Positions 9,711-18,074 of a DNA stretch of 64,000 nucleotides are shown piece after piece. The DNA comes from Pseudoclavibacter sp. AY1F1 (GTDB taxonomy: Bacteria; Actinomycetota; Actinomycetes; Actinomycetales; Microbacteriaceae), in assembly GCF_002931075.1 (NCBI RefSeq), contig NZ_PSTQ01000003.1, forward strand, positions 248,001 through 312,000. Reading direction: 5' to 3'. The position numbers and the translations under genes were made by a program. The notes under the pieces were generated by a model. That model was not told the origin of the DNA. It saw nothing but the letters and a program-made list of their open reading frames with translations, and ran no database searches. Numbering within the stretch: the first letter of the stretch is position 1; the number at the start of each line of letters is the position of its first letter.

Positions 9711-9766
9711 CTGCGGGATGGGGTGTCCCCTGCGGGATGGGGTGTCCCCTGGGGGGATGGGGCTGT
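9711..9766. repeat. 19-bp tandem repeat
   Basis: CTGCGGGATGGGGTGTCCC is present in two perfect head-to-tail copies (9711-9729 and 9730-9748), followed by a decayed third copy. It begins 4 bases after palindromic element 1. Confidence 0.8.
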
Positions 9767-9850
9767 GGCCTCAGGTGCAGGGCGCCGGGCGGCGTCGGCG
9801 GCGTCATTGGCATCCCTGGCGGGTGTGCTTCGCGTGCATCCGAGGCAGCG

Positions 9851-9910
9851 CAGAGTTGTGGCGAGATGCCGCTGTGAAGTGGCGCAACAGCACAAAACCA
9901 CAACTTCTGG
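9851..9910. repeat. Palindromic repeat element, copy 2 (inverted relative to copy 1)
   Basis: AGTTGTGG and CCACAACT form 8-bp terminal arms. Read on the minus strand, the element begins CCAGAAGTTGTGG and ends CCACAACTCTG, as copy 1 does on the plus strand. The interior differs from copy 1. Shared ends with variable centres suggest a family of dispersed intergenic palindromes. Confidence 0.75.
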
Positions 9911-10023
9911 GGACGGTCGCGGTGGTGGATGCGGGGCGGTCGCGGTTGCGCTCGCTGGGGCGGGCGGTCGCGGTTGCTGTCGTGCCGCGCTCCCGGGGCT
10001 GGCGCGGGCGGGTGCTCGCGGCT

Positions 10024-10869
10024 TCAGGCGCCCGCGGTCAGGCGTTGCGTGCCGAGCACGGAGAGCAGCTGCAGCTTGTCGTAGTTCTCGGTGCCTGGTG
10101 TCGCCGTGAGCACCAAGAGCGTCTGGCCCTGCATGGGGTCGACGAGGAACTGGCACTGCACGGTGATCACCCCGGTCTCGGGATGCTGCACCCGCTTCTC
10201 GAGTTCGTGCGTCGCGTTGATCTCGTGGTCGGCCCAGATCTCGGCGAACTCCGGGCTCTCGAGGAGGAGCGCGTCCACGACCCGCTGCGCGCGGGAGCCC
10301 GGACCCTGTTGGGCCGCGAAGCTGCGCGCATCCGCCGCGAACGCCCGGCCCAGCTTCTTGTGGTCGTCATCTGGGTAGACGTCGCGGGCGCCCGGGTCGG
10401 TGAACCAGCGGTAGACGACGCTGCGGGCGTTGCCGGTGAACCTGGTCTCGTCGCCGAACAGCGCCCGTGCCGCGGGCGTCTGCACAAGCGTCTCGCCCAT
10501 GGCGGTCATGACCTGCGCCGGGGTATCGGCGAGCCTGTCGAGGATGCGCATGAGTCCGGGCGCGACGTGCTCGCCGCTGATCGTGCGCTTCGGCGGCTGG
10601 TGGCCGGCGAGGTGGAAGAGGTGGTCGCGCTCCGCGACGGTGAGGCGCAGGCCGCGCGCGATGGCGGCGAGCATCTGCTCGGACGGCTGCGGGCCACGGC
10701 TCTGCTCGAGTCGGCTGTAGTAGTCGACCGACATGTCGCTGAGCGCCGCGACCTCCTCACGCCGCAGGCCCGCCGTCCGGCGGCGCGGCCCCTTTGTCAG
10801 GCCGACGTCTTCCGGCTGCAGCGCCTCGCGGCGGCTGCGAAGGAAGTCGGCAAGTTGGGCTCTGTCCAT
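10024..10869 (-). CDS. XRE-type regulator with MmyB-like ligand-binding domain
   Basis: A 281-residue regulator. The HTH is at about residues 1-75, with GLRREEVAALSDMSVDYYSR and LEQSRGPQPSEQML typical of the MmyB/MltR group. A PAS-like ligand-binding domain fills about 100-270, with the recurring VVYRWFTDPGARDVYP segment and the C-terminal DPMQGQTLLVLTA. Family members are thought to sense fatty-acid-like ligands and often pair with short-chain dehydrogenases. Here the gene follows an SDR gene by 9 bp on the same strand, so it probably regulates that SDR and itself. Confidence 0.9.
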   Translation of the reverse strand: MDRAQLADFLRSRREALQPEDVGLTKGPRRRTAGLRREEVAALSDMSVDYYSRLEQSRGPQPSEQMLAAIARGLRLTVAERDHLFHLAGHQPPKRTISGEHVAPGLMRILDRLADTPAQVMTAMGETLVQTPAARALFGDETRFTGNARSVVYRWFTDPGARDVYPDDDHKKLGRAFAADARSFAAQQGPGSRAQRVVDALLLESPEFAEIWADHEINATHELEKRVQHPETGVITVQCQFLVDPMQGQTLLVLTATPGTENYDKLQLLSVLGTQRLTAGA

Positions 10870-10878
10870 GAGGCGAGG

Positions 10879-11814
10879 TTAGCGGGCGACGTGCTCGGCG
10901 ACGAGCTGCTCGGACAGCTCCCACAGGCGGCGCGCATCCGCTTCACTCGTGACCCGCGAGTAGAGCTTCTGCTCGCCGGGTCGGCCGCCGATGTGACCGG
11001 GCCCCTTCGGCCCGTACAGGCGCCCGCCCTTCGCGTCCGGGCTGGTGGCCGCGAGGATCGCGGGGAGGGCCGCGCTTTGCGGGGTACCGGCGATGCCGAT
11101 GCGGGAGAGCACGCGGATGACCTTCACCTCGGTCGTGTCGCTCGTGCGGCCCATGCCCGGCTGCGCGGAGAGCAGGTTCGTGGGGGAGACGCCGGGGTGC
11201 GAGAGGTTGCTCTGGATGCCCCAGCCGTTCGTCTCGCTGAGGCGGTGCAGGTGCATGCCGAGCAGGCCCGTGGCGATCTTCGACGAGCTGTACGAGCCCA
11301 TGTTGCTGTAGCTGCGCTCCCAGTTGAGGTCGTCCCAGTTCACGGCGCCCTGGTTCGCCGCGACGCTGATCTGCGTGGTGACGTGTGCCTTGCCCTCCTT
11401 GAGGAGCGGGAGGAGGCCGGTCGTGAGCGCGAAGTGGCCGAGGTGGTTGGTGCCGAACTGCAGCTCGAAGCCGTCGCTTGTCGCGCGGCGCTCTGGCGGC
11501 GTCATGACGCCGGCGTTGTTGATGAGGATGTTGATGGGGCGTCCCTCGGTGGCCAGCTCCCCCGTGAGGGCGGCGACCGAGGCCAGCGACGACAGGTCCA
11601 GGTCGCGCAGCTCGAGCTTTGCGCTCGGGTTCGAGTTGCGGATGCGCTCGGCGGCCTTCTCGCCCTTCTCGCGGTTGCGCACGGGCATGATCACCTCGGC
11701 GCCAGCGCGGGCGAGGCGACTGGCGATGTGGAAGCCGATGCCGTCGCTCGCGCCCGTCACGAGCGCGAGCTTGCCGGTGAGGGACGGGACCTGGATGTCG
11801 ATGTTCTTGGGCAC
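10879..11814 (-). CDS. Short-chain dehydrogenase/reductase
   Basis: A 311-residue SDR with the cofactor motif TGASDGIG near residue 20, NNAG near 97 and the catalytic pair in YSSSK. The C-terminal extension ([20 protein letters not shown]) is typical of retinol-dehydrogenase-like or light-dependent protochlorophyllide-reductase-like SDRs of actinobacteria. It starts at GTG 11814 with AGGAGA upstream. It is first in a two-gene unit with the MmyB-type regulator at 10024. NADP is likely because of the NREK segment after the second strand. The substrate is unknown. Confidence 0.9.
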   Translation of the reverse strand: MPKNIDIQVPSLTGKLALVTGASDGIGFHIASRLARAGAEVIMPVRNREKGEKAAERIRNSNPSAKLELRDLDLSSLASVAALTGELATEGRPINILINNAGVMTPPERRATSDGFELQFGTNHLGHFALTTGLLPLLKEGKAHVTTQISVAANQGAVNWDDLNWERSYSNMGSYSSSKIATGLLGMHLHRLSETNGWGIQSNLSHPGVSPTNLLSAQPGMGRTSDTTEVKVIRVLSRIGIAGTPQSAALPAILAATSPDAKGGRLYGPKGPGHIGGRPGEQKLYSRVTSEADARRLWELSEQLVAEHVAR

Positions 11815-11978
11815 GGGAGTCTCCTGAGTTGTGCGGGCGAGCGCCAGATGGTGCCGCTGAAGTGAATGCGCAGCCTGGCCGGTGGAACCAGTGTGCTGCT
11901 CACATGTTCTTCGATTCAGGACTCACTCATCCAGGGATTCCCAGTCCCTGTCTCGTCGCGGTTCAGGCCGTCGAAGGT

Positions 11979-12650
11979 CTAACTGGAGTGCTGCTCCAGG
12001 TCGGTGAACGCGGCGATGGCGACGGTTTGGCGTGCCGCCGCTACGTGACGACGCGCGGAGAGCTCCGCGGTGAGCGGGTCGCGCGTGCGAATCGCCTCCA
12101 GGATGACGGCGTGCTCGTTGAGCGAGCTCGCGAGACGACCTGGCACCTCGAGGGTCTGCTGAACGAGGCGGTGGTAGGCAAGCTGGTTCATGAGCAGCTC
12201 GTAGTGTTCGGTGAGCTTCTGGTTGTCGGCTCCGTCGACGAGCGTCTGGTGGAAGTCGTGGACAAGAGCGGCATACGCCCCGGCGTCACCACGGCGGACG
12301 GCTTCGCGCTCGTCGGCGATGTTCTGTTCGAGACGGCGCAGCTCCGGCACCTCGCCGCGTTGGGCGAGGAGGCCCGCGGCGAGGCCTTCCAGGGCCTCTT
12401 TCATCTGGAAGAGTTCTACGACTTCCCGTCGCGTGGGCTTGCGGACGAATGACCCGACGCGAGGCCTGATCTCGACGAGGCCCTCGATCTGCAATTGCTT
12501 GAGCGCCTCGCGAATAGGGGTTCGGCTGACCTGGAATTCCTCTGCGAGACGGATCTCCGCGAGGAGTTCGCCTGGTTCGAACCTGCCGGTGACGATGCCA
12601 GATCGGATCTGCTCGATGACTGGGCTGGTCTCGTTTTTCATCTGTGTCAT
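11979..12650 (-). CDS. GntR-family regulator (FadR/FCD type)
   Basis: A 223-residue regulator. The winged HTH covers residues 10-75 (LAEEFQVSRTPIREALKQL, then GLVEIRPRVGSFVRKP), followed by an all-helical FCD domain (about 80-215) with the metal-binding type pattern of Asp/His residues (HDFHQTL, LNEHAVILEAI). FCD domains bind organic acids. It is divergent from the transporter-catabolic operon starting at 12897, and a palindrome that suits a GntR dimer lies 49 bp before its start. It is therefore the probable repressor of that operon. Confidence 0.92.
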   Translation of the reverse strand: MTQMKNETSPVIEQIRSGIVTGRFEPGELLAEIRLAEEFQVSRTPIREALKQLQIEGLVEIRPRVGSFVRKPTRREVVELFQMKEALEGLAAGLLAQRGEVPELRRLEQNIADEREAVRRGDAGAYAALVHDFHQTLVDGADNQKLTEHYELLMNQLAYHRLVQQTLEVPGRLASSLNEHAVILEAIRTRDPLTAELSARRHVAAARQTVAIAAFTDLEQHSS

Positions 12651-12698
12651 TGCAGCTCGGCTTTCTCCGCGTGAGGCGTCGGCTTACTTGTACATCAC

Positions 12699-12714
12699 CA
12701 TACACCGATGTATG
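12699..12714. promoter_or_regulatory. Candidate GntR operator
   Basis: CATACACCGATGTATG is a palindrome with perfect 6-bp arms (CATACA/TGTATG) around CCGA. It lies between the GntR gene (start 12650) and the operon at 12897. A related TGTACAT half occurs just to its left at 12689, so a second, weaker site is possible. Confidence 0.6.
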
Positions 12715-12791
12715 CCACAGATCGTTGTCTGAGATTCCTGTTTCTCGGAGCTTTCCGCGTGTGAAGACTGTGTTTCCAGGGGAGAAGGGTG

Positions 12792-12820
12792 TTGACACCA
12801 CCTGGGATGGGTGATTAGCG
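12792..12820 (+). promoter_or_regulatory. Candidate promoter of the transporter-catabolic operon
   Basis: TTGACA (12792-12797) is a perfect -35 box. The -10 position 17 bp later reads TTAGCG within TGATTAGCG, which is weak but has the TG extension. The first gene starts 77 bp downstream. Confidence 0.4.
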
Positions 12821-12896
12821 TCGACCACACCATGCATGCAACAGCGGCTGATGTCCGTAGTGGCGTGTTCGAGAAGGCCTCGACGATTGGACAGCG

Positions 12897-13739
12897 GTGA
12901 CCATACGAGAAGCAAGCGAGCGACGACCAGAGCCGATTGTGGAACTGGCTGAATGCGCGATCACGTTCCCTGATCAGGGCTCAGGCGCGTACACAGCGGT
13001 GAGGGATATCTCCCTCACAGCTCAACCCGGCCGATTCACCTCGGTGGTGGGCCCGACCGGGTGCGGCAAGTCGACCATCCTGAACATGTCGGCTGGCCTG
13101 CTGACGCCAACGGAGGGCACGGTCACAGCGCAGGGGCACGCCCTCAAGGGGCTCAACAGGGACGCCGGCTATCTCTTCCAGCAGGACGCGCTCCTGCCGT
13201 GGAGGACGGCGATCGACAACGTGGCGCTCGCGCTCGACTACCGGGGCGAGCGTGCAGCCGAATCCCGGAAGGTGGCAGCGGACTGGCTCCAGCGGGTGGG
13301 GTTGAAGGGCTTCGAGGGGCGATACCCGGCGCAGTTGAGCGGCGGACAGCGCCGTCGCGTTGCCATGGCACAGATGTGGATCACGAACCCCAGCCTCATT
13401 CTGATGGACGAGCCGTTTTCCGCGCTCGACGTGCAGACACGACTCGTGATGGAGGGCGAGCTCCTCAACATCTGGGGCGCGAGCGGAGCAGCGACACTCT
13501 TCGTCACGCACGACCTCGACGAGGCGGTCTCGCTGTCCGACGAGATCATCGTCCTCAGCGCCGGACCCGCGAGCACCATCGTCGGGCGGTTCGAGGTTCC
13601 CATCGCACGTCCGAGGGACCTCCTCGAAATCAAGCGCGACCCCGTGTTCCAACGCATCTACAGCGAGGTGTGGGACTGCCTCAAGGAAGAAGTCATGAAG
13701 ACCTACCAGCTCAACGTCGAGTCGGAGGTGGCAGCGTGA
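12897..13739 (+). CDS. ABC transporter ATPase, SsuB/TauB-like
   Basis: A 280-residue ATPase with Walker A GPTGCGKST at 52-60, the FQQDALLPW Q-loop, signature LSGGQRRRVAMAQ, Walker B ILMDEP and the switch His in FVTHDLDEAV. The PW after the Q-loop is typical of nitrate/sulfonate/taurine-type importers. It starts at GTG 12897, which lacks a convincing ribosome-binding site, so the start is less certain than the frame. It overlaps the permease gene by 4 nt (GTGA). With the permease and the binding protein it forms an importer for the substrate of this operon. Confidence 0.93.
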   Translation: MTIREASERRPEPIVELAECAITFPDQGSGAYTAVRDISLTAQPGRFTSVVGPTGCGKSTILNMSAGLLTPTEGTVTAQGHALKGLNRDAGYLFQQDALLPWRTAIDNVALALDYRGERAAESRKVAADWLQRVGLKGFEGRYPAQLSGGQRRRVAMAQMWITNPSLILMDEPFSALDVQTRLVMEGELLNIWGASGAATLFVTHDLDEAVSLSDEIIVLSAGPASTIVGRFEVPIARPRDLLEIKRDPVFQRIYSEVWDCLKEEVMKTYQLNVESEVAA

Positions 13740-14581
13740 GCGCGGCAGTCGCGGCGAGGGCCACCGTGCAGGCAAGCGAGGCCACGCAGGGGCGGAAGCT
13801 CGCGAGCGCGAATCGCAACCGGAAGCTGCGGATGCTCGGCTACCAGGTTGCGCTCGGTGTCGCATTCATCGCGCTGTGGCAGCTCGGGGCGACGACCGGG
13901 GCACTCGATCCGTTCTTCTTCAGCGAGCCGACGGCAGTCTTCGCTCGCATCGTCGAGTGGTTCACTTCCGGCTTCATCTATCCTCACCTCCTCGCTACGA
14001 CACAGGCCACGCTTCTGGCGTTTGTCATCGGCGTCGGTGGCGGCCTCCTGTTGGGCGTCCTGTTCGGTCGCGTGCAGTTCCTCGCGGACCTGTTCGACCC
14101 GTTCATCAAGATGTTCAACGCCATGCCGAGGCTGGTCCTCGCGCCGATCTTCCTCCTGTGGTTCGGCATCGGCATCTGGTCGAAGGTCGCGCTCGGCTTC
14201 ACGCTCGTGTTCTTCGTCGTGTTCTTCAACACGCTCGAGGGCATCCGCAGCGTCCCGCGAGTGCTGACGAACAACTCGAGGATGCTCGGCGCATCCGAGG
14301 CGCAGCTCTTGAAGACCGTCTACATCCCGAGCGCGCTCAGCTGGATCTTCTCGAGCCTGCACACGAGCGTCGGCTTCGCGATCATCGGGGCCGTGATCGG
14401 TGAGTACCTCGGCGCCTTCCGCGGTATCGGCTACGTGATCGCGCAGGCGCAGGGCACCTTCGACACCACCAGCGTCTTCGCGGGAATGATCACGCTCATG
14501 GTCTTCGTGCTCGTCATCGAGTTCTTCATCACTCGCGCCGAGAAGCACCTCCTGCGCTGGCGTGCAGCCGGCACCCACTGA
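13736..14581 (+). CDS. ABC transporter permease, SsuC/TauC-like
   Basis: A 281-residue membrane protein with six predicted helices. The cytoplasmic EAA loop reads MLGASEAQLLKTVYIPSALS, which couples to the ATPase. Before it stands the family motif PRLVLAPIFLLWFGIGIWSK, seen in nitrate/sulfonate/NMT1-type permeases. GTG 13736 overlaps the ATPase stop (GTGA), a sign of translational coupling. The first 40 residues are polar and basic and probably stay in the cytoplasm. Confidence 0.94.
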   Translation: MSAAVAARATVQASEATQGRKLASANRNRKLRMLGYQVALGVAFIALWQLGATTGALDPFFFSEPTAVFARIVEWFTSGFIYPHLLATTQATLLAFVIGVGGGLLLGVLFGRVQFLADLFDPFIKMFNAMPRLVLAPIFLLWFGIGIWSKVALGFTLVFFVVFFNTLEGIRSVPRVLTNNSRMLGASEAQLLKTVYIPSALSWIFSSLHTSVGFAIIGAVIGEYLGAFRGIGYVIAQAQGTFDTTSVFAGMITLMVFVLVIEFFITRAEKHLLRWRAAGTH

Positions 14582-14621
14582 CTCGGCTTTCCCCCTGGCC
14601 AAGTCCTCACCACATCCCCTT

Positions 14622-14651
14622 CTTTCAGCGCAACTCCTTTCAGCGCAACTC
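14622..14651. repeat. 15-bp direct tandem repeat between permease and binding-protein genes
   Basis: CTTTCAGCGCAACTC occurs twice head to tail (14622-14636, 14637-14651), followed by CTTTC. It lies in the 99-bp gap before the binding-protein gene. No secondary structure is evident. Confidence 0.75.
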
Positions 14652-14680
14652 CTTTCCCTCGAATCTCCAGGAGCGACATC

Positions 14681-15706
14681 ATGCAGCAACGAATCACCCG
14701 CCTGCTCGCAGGCGCATCCATCATCGGACTCGGTCTCGGCCTCGCCGGTTGTGCGGACGCCCAGGGCGCGGGTTCGAGCGACGGTCCGACGACGATCGCC
14801 GTTGCGGGGCTCACGAACCTGCACAACATCCCCCTTGTCCTTGCCGACGAACTCGGGTACTTCGAGGAAGCCGGTGTTGAGGTCGAACTGACCGACCTGC
14901 AGTCGGGAACGAAAGCCCTCGAGGCGGTCGCCTCGGGTTCCGCGCAGGTCGCGGCGAGCTTCTACGACCACACGCTGCGGATGCAGTCGAAAGGCCAGGA
15001 CTACACCTCGTTCATCGTCCTGTCCCGGAGCCCAGGCGCCGTGCTCGCGGTTCCCCCGAGCAGTGCGGCCGAGGTGACGACGATCGGCGACCTTGCCGGT
15101 CAGCCGGTCGGCATCGCGGCTCCCGGATCCGCGGAGGAGGCGTACTTCGCTGAGGCCTTGCAGGGCGACGGTCTGGACATCCAGGACGTGAGCCTCGTCA
15201 CGACTGGAACCGGCGCGAGCGCGGTTGCTGCTATGGAAGGCGGCCAGGTCGTGGCTGGGTGGATGTTCGAGCCGGCGTTCTCGCAGTTCGAAGCCCGCAA
15301 CAGCGGCACGGGGATCCTCATCGACACACGCACGGTCGACGGCGCCACGGCGCTCTTCGGCGACGGTGGCTACGCGGCAGAGACGCTCTACACGAAGAAC
15401 GAGTGGCTCGAGGCGAACCCTGACGCGGCAGCTGGCATCGCTCAGGCCACAGTGCGTGCACTCGAGTGGATGCAGGAGCACACGGCGGCCGAGATCACCG
15501 AGGTCATGCCGGCGAACCTCATCGGAGAGGACCCGGCCGCCTACACCGAGGTGCTCGAGCAGAGCCTCGGCATCTTCACGACCGACGGCAAGATGCCGGA
15601 GGGCGGCTACGAGGCGAACGTCCGTCTGCTCGAGTCTTCGCAAGGGCTGTCCGATCTGCGTCCGACCGAGACCTTCACGAACGAGTACGTCGAGGCGACG
15701 TCGTGA
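14681..15706 (+). CDS. ABC transporter substrate-binding lipoprotein, SsuA/NMT1-like
   Basis: A 341-residue binding protein. The signal peptide ends in the lipobox GLAGC (Cys 24). The mature part begins TIAVAGLTNLHNIPLVLADE, then GYFEEAGVEVEL, which is the NMT1/SsuA-like pattern, with ALEAVASGSAQVA as the second landmark. Such proteins bind thiamine precursors, sulfonates, nitrate or small aromatic acids. It is the third transporter component of the operon and its stop overlaps the alcohol dehydrogenase start (GTGA). Confidence 0.92.
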   Translation: MQQRITRLLAGASIIGLGLGLAGCADAQGAGSSDGPTTIAVAGLTNLHNIPLVLADELGYFEEAGVEVELTDLQSGTKALEAVASGSAQVAASFYDHTLRMQSKGQDYTSFIVLSRSPGAVLAVPPSSAAEVTTIGDLAGQPVGIAAPGSAEEAYFAEALQGDGLDIQDVSLVTTGTGASAVAAMEGGQVVAGWMFEPAFSQFEARNSGTGILIDTRTVDGATALFGDGGYAAETLYTKNEWLEANPDAAAGIAQATVRALEWMQEHTAAEITEVMPANLIGEDPAAYTEVLEQSLGIFTTDGKMPEGGYEANVRLLESSQGLSDLRPTETFTNEYVEATS

Positions 15707-16860
15707 CGGGCGGTCTCCCCACCAGCACCAGGGCGGCTGTCGTCCGAGCGCACGGTGAGCCACTGACGATCGAACAGGTGCCCCTGCCGGAGCGGCTCGC
15801 TCCTGGGTCGCTGCTCGTGGAGGTGCTCGCGTGCTCGGTCTGCGGCACCGACGTGCACGGCTGGCTCGGACACCTGACCATTCCCGCCGCGCTGCCGTCG
15901 GTCCCGGGGCACGAGATGGTCGGGCGCATCCTCGCCTTCGGTGAGGGTGCTGAGCTCGACTCGTTCGGTGAACCGCTGGCGACGGGTGATCGCGTGATCT
16001 GGTCGCACGCCCCCTGCGGTGCGTGCGAGGGCTGCGCGTCTGCGCGAGACTCGGCGCTGTGCTCGCGACCGCAGATGTACGGCTACCTGAACTGCGAGCA
16101 GGTGCCGTACGGCGCTGGAGGATTCGCGGAGCACTCCGTCGTCCTGCCCCGCGCCGGGCGGGTCCGAGTGCCGGATGCGGTGAGCGACGAGCTCGCGAGT
16201 GTCGCCGCCTGCGCCGTGCGCTCTGCCGCCAACGCGGTCGAGACGCTCGGGCGCACCAAGCCGAGCGACACGGTGCTTGTGCAGGGCAGCGGCCCCATCG
16301 GACTGTTCGCCACTGCGATGCTCTCGCTCGGCTCGTATCGGGAGCTCGTCGTCGTGGGCGGGCCGGCAGACCGACTCGCGCTGGCCACCTCCTACGGGGC
16401 GACCGCCACGGTCTCCGTCGAGGAGCACACGACTCCGGAAGCGAGGGAGGCGGCGGTACTGGTCGCAACGGATGGCCGTCGTCCCACGAAGATGCTGGAG
16501 ATGTCCGGCGGGAGAACGGCCTTCGCTGAAGGCTTGCAGCTCGCGGGCAAGGGCGCACGGTACGTGCTCATGGGGCAGGTCGCTGGCTGGGACACGCCCG
16601 TGCCGCCTGGCCGCATCACCATGAAGAACCTCGATGTTCGAGGTGCGTTCTCGGGCGACATCACGCACTACCGCGAGGCGCTGCTCTTCCTCGCGCAGCA
16701 GGCGGAGCACTTCGATTTCTCGGCGATCGTGTCGAATCGCTACGGACTGTCGCAGATGAATGAGGCGATGGAGAACATGAGGACGATGCGTGACACGAAG
16801 GCCGTGATCCTGCCTCAGCGCGATCGAGGGTCGGCGTTTGCGGTGGAGGTGGCCGCTTGA
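15703..16860 (+). CDS. Zinc-dependent alcohol dehydrogenase (MDR superfamily)
   Basis: A 385-residue medium-chain dehydrogenase. The catalytic zinc ligands lie in SVCGTDVHG and PGHEMVG. The structural zinc is bound by the four cysteines of CGACEGCASARDSALC. The Rossmann motif is GSGPIGLFA. Substrates of the group are alcohols, polyols or amino alcohols, oxidised with NAD(P). GTG 15703 overlaps the binding-protein stop by 4 nt, and its own stop overlaps the next gene. With the aldehyde dehydrogenase at 18826 it could oxidise an alcohol to an acid in two steps. Confidence 0.92.
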   Translation: MTGGLPTSTRAAVVRAHGEPLTIEQVPLPERLAPGSLLVEVLACSVCGTDVHGWLGHLTIPAALPSVPGHEMVGRILAFGEGAELDSFGEPLATGDRVIWSHAPCGACEGCASARDSALCSRPQMYGYLNCEQVPYGAGGFAEHSVVLPRAGRVRVPDAVSDELASVAACAVRSAANAVETLGRTKPSDTVLVQGSGPIGLFATAMLSLGSYRELVVVGGPADRLALATSYGATATVSVEEHTTPEAREAAVLVATDGRRPTKMLEMSGGRTAFAEGLQLAGKGARYVLMGQVAGWDTPVPPGRITMKNLDVRGAFSGDITHYREALLFLAQQAEHFDFSAIVSNRYGLSQMNEAMENMRTMRDTKAVILPQRDRGSAFAVEVAA

Positions 16861-17513
16861 GCGCCCTGCTGACGGGTGCCGAGTCGCCGACCGTCGCGCT
16901 GACGGAACTCGCTGTCTCGCTCGGTGTTCGACGCATCCTCACCGCACACGAAGACCTCGTCTCCGACGGCGGCGTCGACGCGCCCGCCCCCATCCGTCGG
17001 GCGAGCGCCGTCGCCGTCATCCGCAATCCGTGGACCGACGAGGCTCCGCTCCACGATCTGAACGCGCACACGGAGCGACTCGCTCCCGTCGTGGCGAAGC
17101 TGCTGACAGACCGGCTCCTGTCGGTGCTCGGCGGTGCCGACGGAATCGAAGCTTTCGGCAAGGCCGCGGTTGTCGGCGTCGCGGGTGAGATCGAACACGC
17201 GGGCGCGCTCATCCACACCCCGTATTTCGGCAATCTGGTTCGCGAGTTCCTCGAAGGAACCTCGATCATCTGCTTCGCGGATGCACGAGCCGACGCGAGC
17301 GGGGACATCCGGGTACCGCTGTGGCACAAGACACACGCGGCAACTCGGAGCCACTACCAGACGCTCGACGTGCACCTGGCGGACGCCCCCCACGCCGACG
17401 AGATCGCGGTCATCGCAGCTGCATCGTCGGGTTCCCGCCCCCACCCAAGAATCGGAGACAGGCGCACTGACCTGCCCGTGTCCTCCGAGATCCTGAAAGG
17501 CATCGCCTCATGA
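16857..17513 (+). CDS. AA_synth (DUF1185, PF06684) family protein, copy 1
   Basis: A 218-residue protein starting at TTG 16857, which overlaps the preceding stop; GGAGG lies 9-10 bases upstream. The core has AVIRNPW, then GKAAVVGVAGEIEHAGALIH, RSHYQTLDVHLADAPHADEI. The same motifs occur in the next gene, so the two are tandem paralogs. The family is named after a presumed link to amino-acid synthesis, but no reaction is established to my knowledge. Conserved His and Glu in GEIEH and RSH could form an active or metal site. Copy 1 is longer at both ends than copy 2. Confidence 0.85.
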   Translation: MSALLTGAESPTVALTELAVSLGVRRILTAHEDLVSDGGVDAPAPIRRASAVAVIRNPWTDEAPLHDLNAHTERLAPVVAKLLTDRLLSVLGGADGIEAFGKAAVVGVAGEIEHAGALIHTPYFGNLVREFLEGTSIICFADARADASGDIRVPLWHKTHAATRSHYQTLDVHLADAPHADEIAVIAAASSGSRPHPRIGDRRTDLPVSSEILKGIAS

Positions 17514-18061
17514 ACGTTCGCAAGATCATCACCATCGTCGACGAGACGCTGACCGAGGGTGGACGCCCGGTCGAACCCGTCGCCCGCATCGCGGTCGTGG
17601 CCGCCATCATCGAGAACCCATGGGCTGGGCAGGGCTTCGTGGAGGACCTCAGCTCTGGGATCGATTCGACTGCGTCCGAAGTCGGTGCCCTGCTGGCGCC
17701 TCGTGTCATGGAGGCCCTCGGGGCGCCGCTCCAGGCCTACGGGAAAGCTGCCATCGTGGGGCTGCGCGGGGAGATCGAGCACGGGTCCGCGCTCATCCAC
17801 ACGCTGAAGTTCGGCGACCATTTCCGTCGGGCGGCGAACGCCAGCACCTTGCTGCCCGCCGTGGAGAAGCGTGGCCCGGCGGGCGTCGCCTTCGACATCC
17901 CCCTCAAGCACTTCACGGACGCCACCATCAGGTCACACCACCAGTCGTTCGAGGTGCGGGTCGCGGATGCGCCGCACGCCGACGAGATCCTGATCGCGCT
18001 CGCGGGAGCAACGCAGGGGCGCCCTCAGCAGCGCCTCGCGCCGCTCGCGTCCGAGCAGTAG
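17510..18061 (+). CDS. AA_synth (DUF1185, PF06684) family protein, copy 2
   Basis: A 183-residue protein close to the usual family length. Motifs: KIITIVDETLTEGGRPV at the N-terminus, VVAAIIENPWAGQG, GKAAIVGLRGEIEHGSALIH, then RSHHQSFEVRVADAPHADEI. It overlaps copy 1 by 4 nt (ATGA). The N-terminal VDET-EGG element, typical of the family, is missing from copy 1, so copy 2 is the more canonical member. Whether the two make a heteromer is an open question. Confidence 0.88.
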   Translation: MNVRKIITIVDETLTEGGRPVEPVARIAVVAAIIENPWAGQGFVEDLSSGIDSTASEVGALLAPRVMEALGAPLQAYGKAAIVGLRGEIEHGSALIHTLKFGDHFRRAANASTLLPAVEKRGPAGVAFDIPLKHFTDATIRSHHQSFEVRVADAPHADEILIALAGATQGRPQQRLAPLASEQ

Positions 18062-18074
18062 CGGTTGTCGGCGG

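Larger units (their letters stand above)
9496..10023. other. Non-coding repeat-rich spacer after the heat-shock operon
   Basis: These 528 bases lie between the hspR stop and the converging MmyB-type regulator. They hold a CTG/CCG trinucleotide tract, two inverted palindromic elements and a 19-bp tandem repeat, each listed separately. Open frames exist on both strands, but they give only Ala/Ser runs or Arg-rich text with no family features, and I see no coding gene. Confidence 0.7.

Noticed and set aside
9275-9877. Alanine-rich protein encoded by the trinucleotide tract
   Set aside because: Apart from Ala/Ser runs it has no features, it overlaps hspR out of frame, and it extends through the palindromic element.
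9510-9910. CRISPR array
   Set aside because: Repeats are tandem or inverted, of different lengths and without regular spacers, and there are no cas genes in the window.
9664-11865. Plus-strand open frame of 733 codons
   Set aside because: It crosses the palindromic repeats and then runs antisense to the MmyB-type regulator and SDR, without any recognisable domain.
13703-16558. Minus-strand open frame of 951 codons
   Set aside because: It is antisense to the permease, binding protein and alcohol dehydrogenase, which are clear genes joined by overlaps. Its translation is low-complexity Arg/Asp/Glu/His text.
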